NCBI GenBank assembly: GCA_009842675.1
Contig: VYEX01000029.1
Coordinates: forward strand, 1 to 50,128
Direction: 5' to 3'
DNA: 50,128 bases
From: Acidimicrobiia bacterium
GTDB lineage: Bacteria > Actinomycetota > Acidimicrobiia > Acidimicrobiales > Bin134
Shown here: piece after piece, positions 7,355 through 14,602 of the stretch
How the letters are laid out: the number at the start of each line of letters is the position of its first letter
Numbering within the stretch: position 1 is the stretch's first letter
Made by a program: the position numbers and the translations under genes
Notes under the pieces: model-generated
The model's database searches: none
Seen by the model: the letters and a program-made list of their open reading frames with translations, nothing else
Told to the model about the DNA's origin: nothing

Positions 7355-7599
7355 TTTCCTCTCAAATACTTTGGTCGCGCGGTCATGGCATGGATGACCA
7401 TCGGATAATCAGGATCGATCACAACCCCGATTTCCAAGAGTTCTCCAGTTGTCGATGGCCCCACATACATCAGGACTTCTGGATCCTGCGAAGAGGTCAC
7501 ATCCCAGTGGTGCCTTAGAGCGTGATGCATTTCTTTGTCTTGGATGCCGTGCTTGCGGGCACTTGGCGCGATGACGGCCTTCTCAAGGTAACGGTCCAT
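7345..7599 (-). CDS. Small toxin-like protein, HAM-x-AR-x-KY family
   Basis: An 84-residue protein, MDRYLEKAV, with SARKHGI, a helix MHHALRHHW, strands VLMYVGPSTTGELLEIGVV, and the C-terminal motif VIHAMTARPKYL. This pattern (R-K-H-G-[IV] ... LLE ... IHAM-x-x-R-x-K/R-Y) is seen in small BrnT-like toxin partners of HTH antitoxins in actinobacteria. The frame is open further upstream, but the ATG at 7599 gives the right domain length, and the inverted repeat at 7608-7625 then falls just in front of it as an operator. An RNase function is only a family-level guess. Confidence 0.65.
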   Translation of the reverse strand: MDRYLEKAVIAPSARKHGIQDKEMHHALRHHWDVTSSQDPEVLMYVGPSTTGELLEIGVVIDPDYPMVIHAMTARPKYLRGKWN

Positions 7600-7607
7600 C
7601 GGGTTGT

Positions 7608-7625
7608 TGTCAACAAAAGTTGACA
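7608..7625. promoter_or_regulatory. Inverted repeat operator before toxin-antitoxin pair
   Basis: TGTCAAC-AAAA-GTTGACA is a perfect 7-bp inverted repeat ending 9 bp before the toxin ATG. Its half-site GTTGAC is the same as the unit repeated four times in the promoter of the HTH gene at 4497-5186. Autoregulation by the HTH protein is likely (inference). Confidence 0.5.
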
Positions 7626-7755
7626 CTGGGTTGGGTGGGGCCGCTACAGGCCGATATTGGAGGGGAAATTTACTGCGAGGGTGTGACAGCCGGGCGATAG
7701 CGGCCGCTGCTAACCGCCCGACGGCGAACCGCGACCGCATGAAACCCCTGGTGGG

Positions 7756-7781
7756 CAGCCCCGACTTTGGAGTCGTGGCTG
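7756..7781 (-). terminator. Hairpin downstream of the permease gene
   Basis: CAGCC-x-CGACT, a 4-nt loop, and AGTCG-x-GGCTG form a 10-bp stem with one internal mismatch, 32 bp beyond the permease stop. There is no T tract, so termination would be weak. I see nothing else in 7626-7812 apart from the inferred promoter region of the toxin pair. Confidence 0.4.
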
Positions 7782-7812
7782 GGTGGCCAAGGCGCTTGGC
7801 AGCGGCGATCGT

Positions 7813-8766
7813 TTACAGGATCAGGTCAGTGAGCAGGCCAGCGGCCAACGCCACGACGAATACGTAAGCAAAGAAGGCTCCAACCACACGGACCCGGGCG
7901 ATCTTGGTGAGCAGCGCGAACTCGGGGATGTTGGCTCCCGCTCCTGCGATGACCAGCGCAACGATGGCCCCAGTGCCTGCTCCTTTGGCGTGGAGTGCAT
8001 CGCCGATCGGAATGAAGAGCTCAGTACCGAAGTAGAGCGGAATGCCGGCGAGGGCCGCGGTGGGCACGGCTAACGGGTTCTGGGAACCTGCTAGTCCGGC
8101 GAGGGCGTCGGTGGGAACCAGCAGGCCGATCGCAAGTCCTACACCCACTCCCGCCCCGATCAGCCAGGCCATGCCCTTCAACAGCGCCACAGCACGGTGC
8201 CACGCGGTCCGACACTCGGCCGCCCATCCGGCCCAGGGGACTTCGTTCGGCGACGGGCAGCTCGGCAGCGGCGACGGGCTTCGCGGCCCTACGGGTGCGG
8301 ATGTGGGTACCGGTAGAGCCGGGGCTGGCTGCGCCACCAGCGCCGGAATGGGCTTGAGGTGCGGGGTGATATCTACCGCGTCCACGACCAGAGCCAATAG
8401 GAAGGCTGCCGTGAATGCGGTTACGACGTAGACGGCCGCCCCTGTGGGACCGATGACCATGGCCAAAACTCCGATCATCACCGGGTCGACCACGGGAGCG
8501 GCGAAGATGAATGCGGCGTATCCCGCGGGTCGCACACCGGCCTGGCGCATGCCGATGAGAACCGGAATGGCCGAATAGGTGCAGAACGGAGTGACAAAGC
8601 CCACGGCGATGCCCTTGAGCGCGGCCCGACGAGGAGGCCCGCCCATCCACCGTCGGATGGCAGCGTCGCCGAGGCGGCGCTGGAGCAATGTGATGCCGAA
8701 GGTGACAGCCAGCAGCAGTGCGATCATCTCCGCAGTCAGCAGCGCCGCCCCCGGCAGCGAGGTCAT
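7813..8766 (-). CDS. ArsP/SO_0444-type permease (DUF318), metal or metalloid efflux
   Basis: A 317-residue integral membrane protein of the permease family that includes ArsP and the SO_0444 Cu/Zn efflux transporters. The diagnostic stretch GFVTPFCTYSAIPV matches the family's TPFC-x-x-S motif. About eight hydrophobic segments surround a proline-rich cytoplasmic loop (residues ~170-215). The start ATG at 8766 overlaps the TGA of the upstream ArsR gene by 4 bp (ATGA), so the two are coupled and the permease is probably induced when the ArsR protein releases its operator. The substrate (arsenical, copper or zinc) is not determined by the sequence. Confidence 0.85.
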   Translation of the reverse strand: MTSLPGAALLTAEMIALLLAVTFGITLLQRRLGDAAIRRWMGGPPRRAALKGIAVGFVTPFCTYSAIPVLIGMRQAGVRPAGYAAFIFAAPVVDPVMIGVLAMVIGPTGAAVYVVTAFTAAFLLALVVDAVDITPHLKPIPALVAQPAPALPVPTSAPVGPRSPSPLPSCPSPNEVPWAGWAAECRTAWHRAVALLKGMAWLIGAGVGVGLAIGLLVPTDALAGLAGSQNPLAVPTAALAGIPLYFGTELFIPIGDALHAKGAGTGAIVALVIAGAGANIPEFALLTKIARVRVVGAFFAYVFVVALAAGLLTDLIL

Positions 8767-9095
8767 GGCGACTCCAGGCCCATGATCAGGGCGGCCGCCT
8801 GGGGGAATTCCTGCAAACAGTTGTGGTTGACCGTGATGAGCGTGCGGGTCCCGGCGGTCTGCATATGGATGAACCGCTCCTCGGCCAGCACGCGAAGGTG
8901 GTGTGACACGGTCGATTGGCCGACACCGACCCGATCGACGATCTCTCCGACGGTCATGGCCGCCGGCGCGGTGGCCACGGCATTGAGCACGAGCAGCCGT
9001 GTTGCATCGGCCAGGCATCGGAACCAGCTGGCGAACTCGTCAGCATCCGCAGCGGCGAGCGTCGGTCGGGAGAGGGTATCAGCTGGTTTATTCAT
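8763..9095 (-). CDS. ArsR/SmtB-family transcriptional regulator
   Basis: A 110-residue winged-helix repressor. FRCLADATRLLVLNAVA is the typical N-terminal helix pair, VGEIVDRVGVGQSTVSHHLRVLAEERF is the helix-turn-helix and recognition helix, and GTRTLITVN is the wing. No cysteine-rich metal site is obvious, apart from one Cys in FRCLAD and one near the C-terminus (HNCLQEF). The ATG at 9095 was chosen over one eight codons upstream because those codons are made of the CGATAATCGA repeats, which look like an operator. It forms an operon with the permease gene. Confidence 0.9.
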   Translation of the reverse strand: MNKPADTLSRPTLAAADADEFASWFRCLADATRLLVLNAVATAPAAMTVGEIVDRVGVGQSTVSHHLRVLAEERFIHMQTAGTRTLITVNHNCLQEFPQAAALIMGLESP

Positions 9096-9117
9096 CGATA
9101 ATCGACGATAATCGATC
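9096..9117. promoter_or_regulatory. Candidate ArsR operator
   Basis: CGATAATCGA is directly repeated without spacing immediately upstream of the ArsR start, and ATCGAT/ATTATCG elements also give partial dyad symmetry. A TATCGT -10-like hexamer lies inside it. The position over the promoter and start fits autorepression. Confidence 0.5.
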
Positions 9118-9160
9118 ATTTGTCCGTTAGCAATGTGGTGGGTGCTTGTATGGTTCGGCG

Positions 9161-9793
9161 ATGGAGAAGGCGGCTTTGTTCGATGCTGCTGTGTCGCAGC
9201 GTCAGCGATTGATCGGCGTTCTCGACGGCTTGACAGACAAGCAGTGGAACGCGGAGTCGTTGTGCGAGAAGTGGCGGGTGCGCGATGTGGTGGGTCACCT
9301 GGTCACCATTTTGGACATCCCCGCTGGCCGTTTCTTGTGGCGGTCGTTTCGGGCCCGGAGCTACGACGATTACGCCGCCGTCGTGGCTTGCGAATATGGC
9401 TCACAAGACCCCGGTCAGCTGCTGGCGACATACCTCCAGCTGGCCGAAAAGCGGATTGCTCCGCCGATTGTCGGTCCAATCGCGCCTTTGACCGATGTCG
9501 TGATCCACACCCGTGACATCGAGCGGCCGCTCGGTATTCCAGCAACGCTGCACCCTGAAGGCCTGCACGCCGCACTCGACTACTGCTGCGGTGGCCGCGC
9601 TTTCGGCTTTGTGCCCGGTAAGCGAACCAAGGGCCTTCGATTCGAGGCAACTGACATGAATTGGTCCGCTGGTGACGGGGCGCTGGTGTCAGGCACGGCG
9701 GAGGCGATCTTGTTGGCGGTCACCAACCGGCCTGCGGCACTTGGCGATTTGGGCGGGGAAGGCGCCGAGATGTTGGCGAACCGCATCGGTTGA
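9161..9793 (+). CDS. Maleylpyruvate isomerase family mycothiol-dependent enzyme
   Basis: A 210-residue DinB-like four-helix protein of the mycothiol-dependent maleylpyruvate isomerase family. Typical features are VSQRQRLIGVLDGLTDKQWN at the N-terminus, CEKWRVRDVVGHLVTILDI, whose H supplies a metal ligand, and DVVIHTRDIERPLG in the middle, with a second His. A C-terminal MDMPI_C-like part follows (RFEATDMNWSAGDGALVSGT). The start ATG at 9161 lies exactly 6 nt after TATGGT, so the message is probably leaderless. Mycothiol is an actinobacterial thiol, so the gene supports the taxonomic call. The substrate is unknown. Confidence 0.85.
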   Translation: MEKAALFDAAVSQRQRLIGVLDGLTDKQWNAESLCEKWRVRDVVGHLVTILDIPAGRFLWRSFRARSYDDYAAVVACEYGSQDPGQLLATYLQLAEKRIAPPIVGPIAPLTDVVIHTRDIERPLGIPATLHPEGLHAALDYCCGGRAFGFVPGKRTKGLRFEATDMNWSAGDGALVSGTAEAILLAVTNRPAALGDLGGEGAEMLANRIG

Positions 9794-9822
9794 CTCCTGT
9801 GGGACAGCGTCAGCCGCTCCGC

Positions 9823-11190
9823 CTAGGTGGGGCGGGAGGTCAGCAGGTCGGCGGCTTGGGTGGCGGCGCGGTGGCCGCTGGAGAGGGCGCCGTTGACTGA
9901 GGGGATACCCATGTAGTCGCCGGCCAAGAACAGGTTGTCGATGCGTCCGGCGAGCTGGCCGGGGATCTTCGCCATCTCGGCGAGCATTCCGGGCTTGCCC
10001 ATGCACAGGGCCTCCTCCCAGCGATACACCCGGTAGAACAGGCCGTCGTCATCCCCGGGAAGGGCCGAGCCGGGAGGGGCGTTGCGGCGAGCGGCGTCCA
10101 GCATCTGACGCTTTATCTCTTCGTCGTCTTGGGGGATCAGCTCCTTGGCTCGGTCGAGGCCGATGAGCAGGTCGAGGATGCTCTTGCCCGGTGGCGCGCA
10201 GGCGGGCAGGAAGGTGGTCCTATCCATCAGAAGCGGGGTGTCGTCGTGCTCCGGATAGAGCGCTCCATGCCAGCCGGGAGGAAGCGGGCGGTGGTCGAGG
10301 CCGATTACCACCCGGCAGCCGGTTGAGTAGCTCACGGTGCTGAGCGCGGCATGCGTCTCGGCCGGCAGTTCGGGGACGAGGCCAGATACGTGCGTGCCGG
10401 GCACGGCGCTGATTACGGCGTCCGCCTCGATCGTCTCACCGTCGACCACGACGCTCGCCGCGGCCCCGTTTTCCACGACGACTCTCCTGGCGGGGGTTGA
10501 AACCTGGATCACGTCGGCACAGGCAGCAGCCAGCGCTTCGCTCAACGAGCCGATGCCCCGCTCGGGCATGTACACCTTGCCGCCGCTCAACATCGTCTCG
10601 CCGATGTAGGCCCGCATGAGCGCTTGGCCGGCGGGCCCGGCATCTCCCAAGACCATCTTCAGGGGGCCGCTCAGCGACACCCGCAGCTTCTCGGGCACCT
10701 TGTGGCGATCGAGGTAATCGCCGTATGACTCGTCGTCGTCGATCTCGGCGAGGCGGCTGTCGCTGGCGAAACTCAGGAGTTCCTCCTGGCGGTACATGTG
10801 CCGCATCACCTTGGAACCGGCCCGCAGGCCCGATGGCGAGAGGAAGCCCATGGCCTTGGCCGCGGGCAGCTGCCGTAGAAAATTCCCGACCGATTGCTCC
10901 GGCGTTGTCTTAACCCACCGTCCGCCGCGGTAGTGGCCGAAGATCATCGTCGACTCCACCAGCGGCAGTCCCAGCTCCTGGCAGATGCGGAATGCGGTGT
11001 CGTAGGTGGTGGTGAAGACGAAGGCGCCGTTGTCCACCGAGAACCCGTCCACCCGCTCGCCGATGCCGCGTCCGCCCGCCCGCTCCTTGACCTCGAGCAG
11101 CAGGGGAGTGATGCCTCGCTTTTTTAGCTCATAGGCGGCGCTGAGTCCGGCGAAGCCTCCGCCCACGATGACAACCCGCCTGGTGCTCAT
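9823..11190 (-). CDS. FAD-dependent amine-oxidase/protoporphyrinogen-oxidase-like protein
   Basis: A 455-residue flavoprotein. The N-terminus has the dinucleotide-binding GxGxxG (VVIVGGGFAGLSAAYEL, then an acidic residue in LLEVKERAGGRG), and the C-terminus has the second FAD motif NLFLAGDYMGIPSVNGALSSG. The layout matches the amine oxidase superfamily (protoporphyrinogen oxidase HemG/HemY, carotenoid desaturases, PPOX-like proteins). No heme or carotenoid genes are adjacent, so the substrate is open. AGAGAGGG just upstream of ATG 11190 is a good ribosome site. It is divergent from the khtT gene across 170 bp, which may carry both promoters but in which I see no clear motif. Confidence 0.85.
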   Translation of the reverse strand: MSTRRVVIVGGGFAGLSAAYELKKRGITPLLLEVKERAGGRGIGERVDGFSVDNGAFVFTTTYDTAFRICQELGLPLVESTMIFGHYRGGRWVKTTPEQSVGNFLRQLPAAKAMGFLSPSGLRAGSKVMRHMYRQEELLSFASDSRLAEIDDDESYGDYLDRHKVPEKLRVSLSGPLKMVLGDAGPAGQALMRAYIGETMLSGGKVYMPERGIGSLSEALAAACADVIQVSTPARRVVVENGAAASVVVDGETIEADAVISAVPGTHVSGLVPELPAETHAALSTVSYSTGCRVVIGLDHRPLPPGWHGALYPEHDDTPLLMDRTTFLPACAPPGKSILDLLIGLDRAKELIPQDDEEIKRQMLDAARRNAPPGSALPGDDDGLFYRVYRWEEALCMGKPGMLAEMAKIPGQLAGRIDNLFLAGDYMGIPSVNGALSSGHRAATQAADLLTSRPT

Positions 11191-11360
11191 ACGAGACCCT
11201 CTCTTCTTGCCACCGTCCAGCTTCGGCGCAGGCGCCTTGTGCGAGGGCGCAAGTGCCTAGTGGACATATACGCAATGTACTGCCAACTACAGGCTCCTTT
11301 GGCGGTGATGTTCTGCCAATATGGCCGTAACCGCTCGACGACGACTGGGAGGAGAGACCA

Positions 11361-11849
11361 GTGGGAAAGGCAACTGAGACTGATTTGCCCGGTGTGGGGG
11401 TTCGCTTCGACCTGGAGACGAGCGCCGGCCGTTGCGTCGGTGTGGTCGTCCACCAGACCGGTCGGCGCGATCTGGTGGTCTACGACGAACGCGACGTTGA
11501 CCGCGCCTGCGAGAGCGTGGTGTTGACCGAGGACGAGGGTCACACCCTCGGCGAGCTGTTGGGGGGCAACCCGGTTCTGGAGCATCTGGACGACGTCGTG
11601 CACCGGCTTGAGGATCTCGTGATCTCGTGGGTAACGGTCGACCCGAAGTCATCTCTCGCCGGGCTCACCCTCGCCGAAGCCGAGCTGAGGGCGCGAACCG
11701 GGGCGGGCGTCGTTGCGCTGGTCACCGATTCGGGCTCCATCCCCATCCCAGGCGGAGCTGACCGTCTTGAAGCTGGCGGTACGGCAGTTGTCGTCGGCGT
11801 CCCGGCCGCGGTGAAGGCGGCCACCAAGCTGCTGAACGAATCGGGCTAG
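11361..11849 (+). CDS. khtT: KhtT-type regulatory subunit (TrkA-C/RCK_C domain)
   Basis: A 162-residue soluble protein. The N-terminal half (VRFDLETSAGRCVGVVVHQTGRRDLVVYD) is the KhtT N-terminal domain, and residues ~85-160 (ISWVTVDPKSSLAGLTLAEAELRARTG ... ADRLEAGGTAVVVG) form a TrkA-C/RCK_C ligand-binding domain. In KhtTU systems this subunit gates a K+/H+ antiporter, with cyclic di-AMP or nucleotide as possible ligand in other bacteria. The start is GTG at 11361, preceded by the strong ribosome site GGAGGAG. The antiporter gene follows after 3 bp. Confidence 0.85.
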   Translation: MGKATETDLPGVGVRFDLETSAGRCVGVVVHQTGRRDLVVYDERDVDRACESVVLTEDEGHTLGELLGGNPVLEHLDDVVHRLEDLVISWVTVDPKSSLAGLTLAEAELRARTGAGVVALVTDSGSIPIPGGADRLEAGGTAVVVGVPAAVKAATKLLNESG

Positions 11850-11852
11850 CCC

Positions 11853-13082
11853 ATGCACACGGGCGGCGATCTGTTTGTGATCGAGCTCGGGGCGGTGGTG
11901 CTGGTTTTGGCCATCGTCGCCCGGCTGGCTCGAAGGATCGGCCTGCCTGCGCTTCCGATGTATCTGCTGGTGGGGCTGGCCCTCGGCGATGGCGGTCTCG
12001 TCGAGTTGCCGGCGTCGACGGAGTTCATCGAAGTGGGAGCCGAGATCGGCGTCATCTTGATGCTGCTCATGCTGGGGCTTGAGTTCTCAGCCCAAGAACT
12101 GATCGACAACGTTCGGCGGTCGACTTTGGCCGGAATCGTTGACATCGCCCTCAATTTCCCGCCCGGTTTCATTGCCGGTTTGCTGCTCGGGTTCGACCCG
12201 ATCGTTGCCGTGTTGCTGGGCGGCGTGACCTATATCTCGTCGTCGGGCATCGTGGCGAAACTCGTCGCCGACCTCGACCGCATCGGCAACCACGAGACAT
12301 CGGTGGTCCTAAGCGTGCTCGTCATCGAAGACCTGGCCATGGTGCTCTATCTGCCCATCGTTTCCGGCGTGCTGTTCGGCGGCTCGGCCCTAAGCACCAC
12401 CATCACCATTGCCGTCGCATTGCTCGTGGTTATAGCGGTGCTCGGTGCCGCCTACCTGTTCGGCGATCGGCTCGGCGCCATCGCGTTGAGCCAATCCAGC
12501 GAAGCGCTGTTGTTGACCCTGCTCGGCGGCACGCTGCTCTTCGCGGGCATCGCCGGACGCCTCAACCTGTCAACTGCGGTAGGAGCCTTCATCGTGGGCA
12601 TCGCACTGTCGGGCGACATCGTCTCGCATGCCCGCGGGCTGCTGTTGCCGCTGCGGAACCTCTTCGCGGCTGTCTTCTTCGTGTTCTTCGGCCTGCAAGT
12701 CGACCTCGACCTCGTTCCCGATGTCGCCGTGGCCGCGGTCGTCATCGCCGCGGTGACCGTCGCCACCAAGTTCGCCACCGGCTGGATCGCAGCGGGAAGA
12801 GTCGCCATCGGCAAACCCGGCCGAGCCCGGGCCGGCGCCGCCCTCATCGCCCACGGAGAGTTCTCGATCGTCATCGCCGAGCTCGGCATTGCCCGCGAGA
12901 GCGACCTCGGCGCGCTCGCCGCCACCTACGTCATCATCCTCACCCTCGTCGGCGCGGTGCTCTACCAGTACTCCGACTCCATAACCCTCCACACTCCAAG
13001 CGAGTCCTACCGCGCCCGGTGGCAGCGAAAATCCCGCCTCGCCGAGCGGCTCCGCAAGCGCCGCTGGTCGCCAACGCGCTAG
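11853..13082 (+). CDS. khtU: KhtU-type K+(Na+)/H+ antiporter (CPA2)
   Basis: A 409-residue cation:proton antiporter of the CPA2/KefB type with about 12-13 membrane helices. Conserved elements include RIGLPALPMYLLVGLALG in helix 2, GVILMLLMLGLEFS, the discontinuous-helix region VTYISSSGIVAKLV, LVIEDLAMVLYLPI with its conserved E-D, and the C-terminal AHGEFSIVIAELG. It ends with a short basic cytoplasmic tail (RWQRKSRLAERLRKRRW) and has no TrkA-N domain; that regulatory role falls to KhtT, encoded 3 bp upstream. It should export K+ or Na+ in exchange for protons under alkaline or osmotic stress. Confidence 0.9.
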   Translation: MHTGGDLFVIELGAVVLVLAIVARLARRIGLPALPMYLLVGLALGDGGLVELPASTEFIEVGAEIGVILMLLMLGLEFSAQELIDNVRRSTLAGIVDIALNFPPGFIAGLLLGFDPIVAVLLGGVTYISSSGIVAKLVADLDRIGNHETSVVLSVLVIEDLAMVLYLPIVSGVLFGGSALSTTITIAVALLVVIAVLGAAYLFGDRLGAIALSQSSEALLLTLLGGTLLFAGIAGRLNLSTAVGAFIVGIALSGDIVSHARGLLLPLRNLFAAVFFVFFGLQVDLDLVPDVAVAAVVIAAVTVATKFATGWIAAGRVAIGKPGRARAGAALIAHGEFSIVIAELGIARESDLGALAATYVIILTLVGAVLYQYSDSITLHTPSESYRARWQRKSRLAERLRKRRWSPTR

Positions 13083-13119
13083 AACTAGCCTCCATTGACT
13101 CTCTGTCTTGGAGGAAAAG

Positions 13120-13995
13120 TTGGCTACGAGAATTGTTTGTTGGAATATCGCCAAGCGCCACGACCCGTGGCGGGAGCTGGTCGCCATGGATGCCGATGTG
13201 GCTTTGCTGCAAGAGGCGGGTCAAGTGCCGCCAGACGTAGCAGACAAGGTCGACACTGGCGACAGAAAGCATTGGGACGCAGACGCTTGGAACTCGGACT
13301 GGTACGCAGACCGATGGAATCAACTGTCCGACCGTTGGTCGAAGGTTGTGAAGCTGTCGGATCGGGTTGAAGTCGAGTGGTTCAAGCAGGTAGGCCAAAT
13401 TAGTGAGGTAGCAGAAGACGAGATCGCCGTTAGCGGCATCGGCACGATCGCGGCCGCACGGGTCGATCCGCAAGACGGACTGCCGTTCATCGTCGTGTCG
13501 ATGTACGCGCGTTGGATCAAGCCCCATCCGTCTACCAATAGCAACTGGATGGGCTATTCCGACGGTTCGGCCCACCGGATCATTTCAGACCTGTCGGCGT
13601 TCATCGGCAGTACCAACCCCAGCACGCATCGCATTGTGGCCGCAGGGGATCTGAATATGTTCTACGGAGCCACCGACAACAACCGGCTGTCGCTTCCGGC
13701 GCGCGACCGCACCGTCTTCGAACGAATGGCCGCGCTCGGCTTGGAATTCATAGGTCCCCAATCTCCCGATGACAGACAGGCCAGCCCGACACCCCAAGGA
13801 TTGCCGGAGGACACCAAAAACGTCCCCACCTATTACACGACTAGTAGGTCACCGGAAACTGCCGAGAACCAACTCGACTATGCCTTCGCCTCCCGCGGCT
13901 TCCATAAAGAAGTCACCGTGCGGGCTATGAACGAACCTAAGGAGTGGGGGAGCAGTGACCACTGCCGGCTGTGGATCGAGGTGGCCAGTCCCTGA
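13120..13995 (+). CDS. Endonuclease/exonuclease/phosphatase (EEP) family protein
   Basis: A 291-residue protein with the EEP (DNase I/exonuclease III-like) motifs in order: CWNIAKR (Asn), ALLQEAG (catalytic metal Glu), VVSMYARW, AAGDLNMFYG (Asp/Asn), QLDYAFASRG and the terminal SSDHCRLWIEV (Asp-His pair). The TTG at 13120 is preferred to one 12 nt upstream because GGAGGAAAAG directly precedes it. There is no signal peptide, so the enzyme is cytoplasmic; whether it cleaves nucleic acid or a phosphoester cannot be told. It stands alone between khtU and tRNA-Val. Confidence 0.8.
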   Translation: MATRIVCWNIAKRHDPWRELVAMDADVALLQEAGQVPPDVADKVDTGDRKHWDADAWNSDWYADRWNQLSDRWSKVVKLSDRVEVEWFKQVGQISEVAEDEIAVSGIGTIAAARVDPQDGLPFIVVSMYARWIKPHPSTNSNWMGYSDGSAHRIISDLSAFIGSTNPSTHRIVAAGDLNMFYGATDNNRLSLPARDRTVFERMAALGLEFIGPQSPDDRQASPTPQGLPEDTKNVPTYYTTSRSPETAENQLDYAFASRGFHKEVTVRAMNEPKEWGSSDHCRLWIEVASP

Positions 13996-14072
13996 GCGGG
14001 CCGCGCGATCCCCGGTTGTACCACAATTGCGTCGCTGTGCGTTGCGGTGATCCTGCTAGCCTGACGCATTCC

Positions 14073-14149
14073 GGGCCGTTAGCTCAGTTGGCTAGAGCAC
14101 CTGCATGACGCGCAGGGGGTCAGGGGTTCGAGTCCCTTACGGCCCACCA
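14073..14149 (+). tRNA. tRNA-Val (GAC)
   Basis: Acceptor stem GGGCCGT (14073-14079) pairs with ACGGCCC (14139-14145), discriminator A at 14146, and CCA encoded at 14147-14149. The D arm is GCTC/GAGC. The anticodon stem CCTGC/GCAGG encloses ATGACGC, giving anticodon GAC (Val). The T arm contains GGTTCGAGTCC. Confidence 0.95.
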
Positions 14150-14182
14150 TCCCGGTCGCCCTGCGTGGTGCTGGCAGGGCAG

Positions 14183-14311
14183 TCATGCCGCAGCGAGGCG
14201 CTCAATCGGTTGGCCGGTGACTTGTGAAATGAGCTCGAAGTCTTTGTCGAAGTGGAGCACGGTAAGCCCCGCGAGTCGATCAGCCAATTCCTCACGACCA
14301 TGCGCCGGACA
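14183..14311 (-). pseudogene. C-terminal remnant of a VapC (PIN) toxin
   Basis: Immediately after vapB the minus strand encodes, without a start codon, GREELADRLAGL, then TVLHFDKDFELISQVTGQP and IERLAAA, ending at TGA 14185-14183. The phrase (LTVLH-x-D-x-DF-x-LI-x-x-VTGQP) is the C-terminal signature of VapC PIN-domain RNases. Only about 40 of the roughly 130 residues remain, and the N-terminal catalytic Asp residues are missing, so the toxin is dead. The deletion joins the vapB stop region to the tail of vapC. Confidence 0.75.
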
Positions 14312-14513
14312 TCACGTCAGGATCTCTGAGGTCTTGGGCGAGGACGGCGAACCGATCGAAGTCCTTGACACTGACCGGGCCGGTGGCAGCCACTCGTTCG
14401 CTCTCCAGTGTTCGGCATAGGTATTCGTTGCGTGAGAGCCCAACGCGCTTCGCTTTAGCGTCTATCGCGGCGAGCACCTCAACAGAGACGCCTCGGATCA
14501 AGATGTCAGTCAC
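14292..14513 (-). CDS. vapB: VapB-type antitoxin, orphaned
   Basis: A 73-residue ribbon-helix-helix antitoxin. The N-terminal strand and helices (TDILIRGVSVEVLAAIDAKA, then RVGLSRNEYLCRTLESE) match actinobacterial VapB/FitA proteins, and the C-terminal tail (FAVLAQDLRDPDVMSGAW) is the part that normally occludes VapC. The GTG at 14513 was chosen because GGAGG lies just upstream; an ATG at 14531 would overlap the operator palindrome. The cognate toxin is reduced to a 3' fragment, so this antitoxin has no functional partner here, although it could still act as a repressor or neutralise other VapC proteins. Confidence 0.8.
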   Translation of the reverse strand: MTDILIRGVSVEVLAAIDAKAKRVGLSRNEYLCRTLESERVAATGPVSVKDFDRFAVLAQDLRDPDVMSGAWS

Positions 14514-14525
14514 GACCACCTCCGG

Positions 14526-14543
14526 TGACATCTGATGATGTCA
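14526..14543. promoter_or_regulatory. Inverted repeat upstream of vapB, probable operator
   Basis: TGACATC-TGAT-GATGTCA is a perfect 7-bp inverted repeat 13-30 bp upstream of the vapB start, in the divergent region with the DMT exporter gene. Ribbon-helix-helix antitoxins usually bind such sites to repress their own operon. Confidence 0.5.
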
Positions 14544-14602
14544 GATCGCTTGCGTTGAATGCAGCATGGCAGCAAGGACGCTGTTCGGTACGCTGCCACC
14601 GA

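Noticed and set aside
14256..14310. Alternative frame after vapB reading RNWLIDSRG as a VapC N-terminus
   Set aside because: The resemblance to the WLID start of VapC is short, and the frame soon loses PIN features, whereas the other frame carries a longer C-terminal VapC signature.
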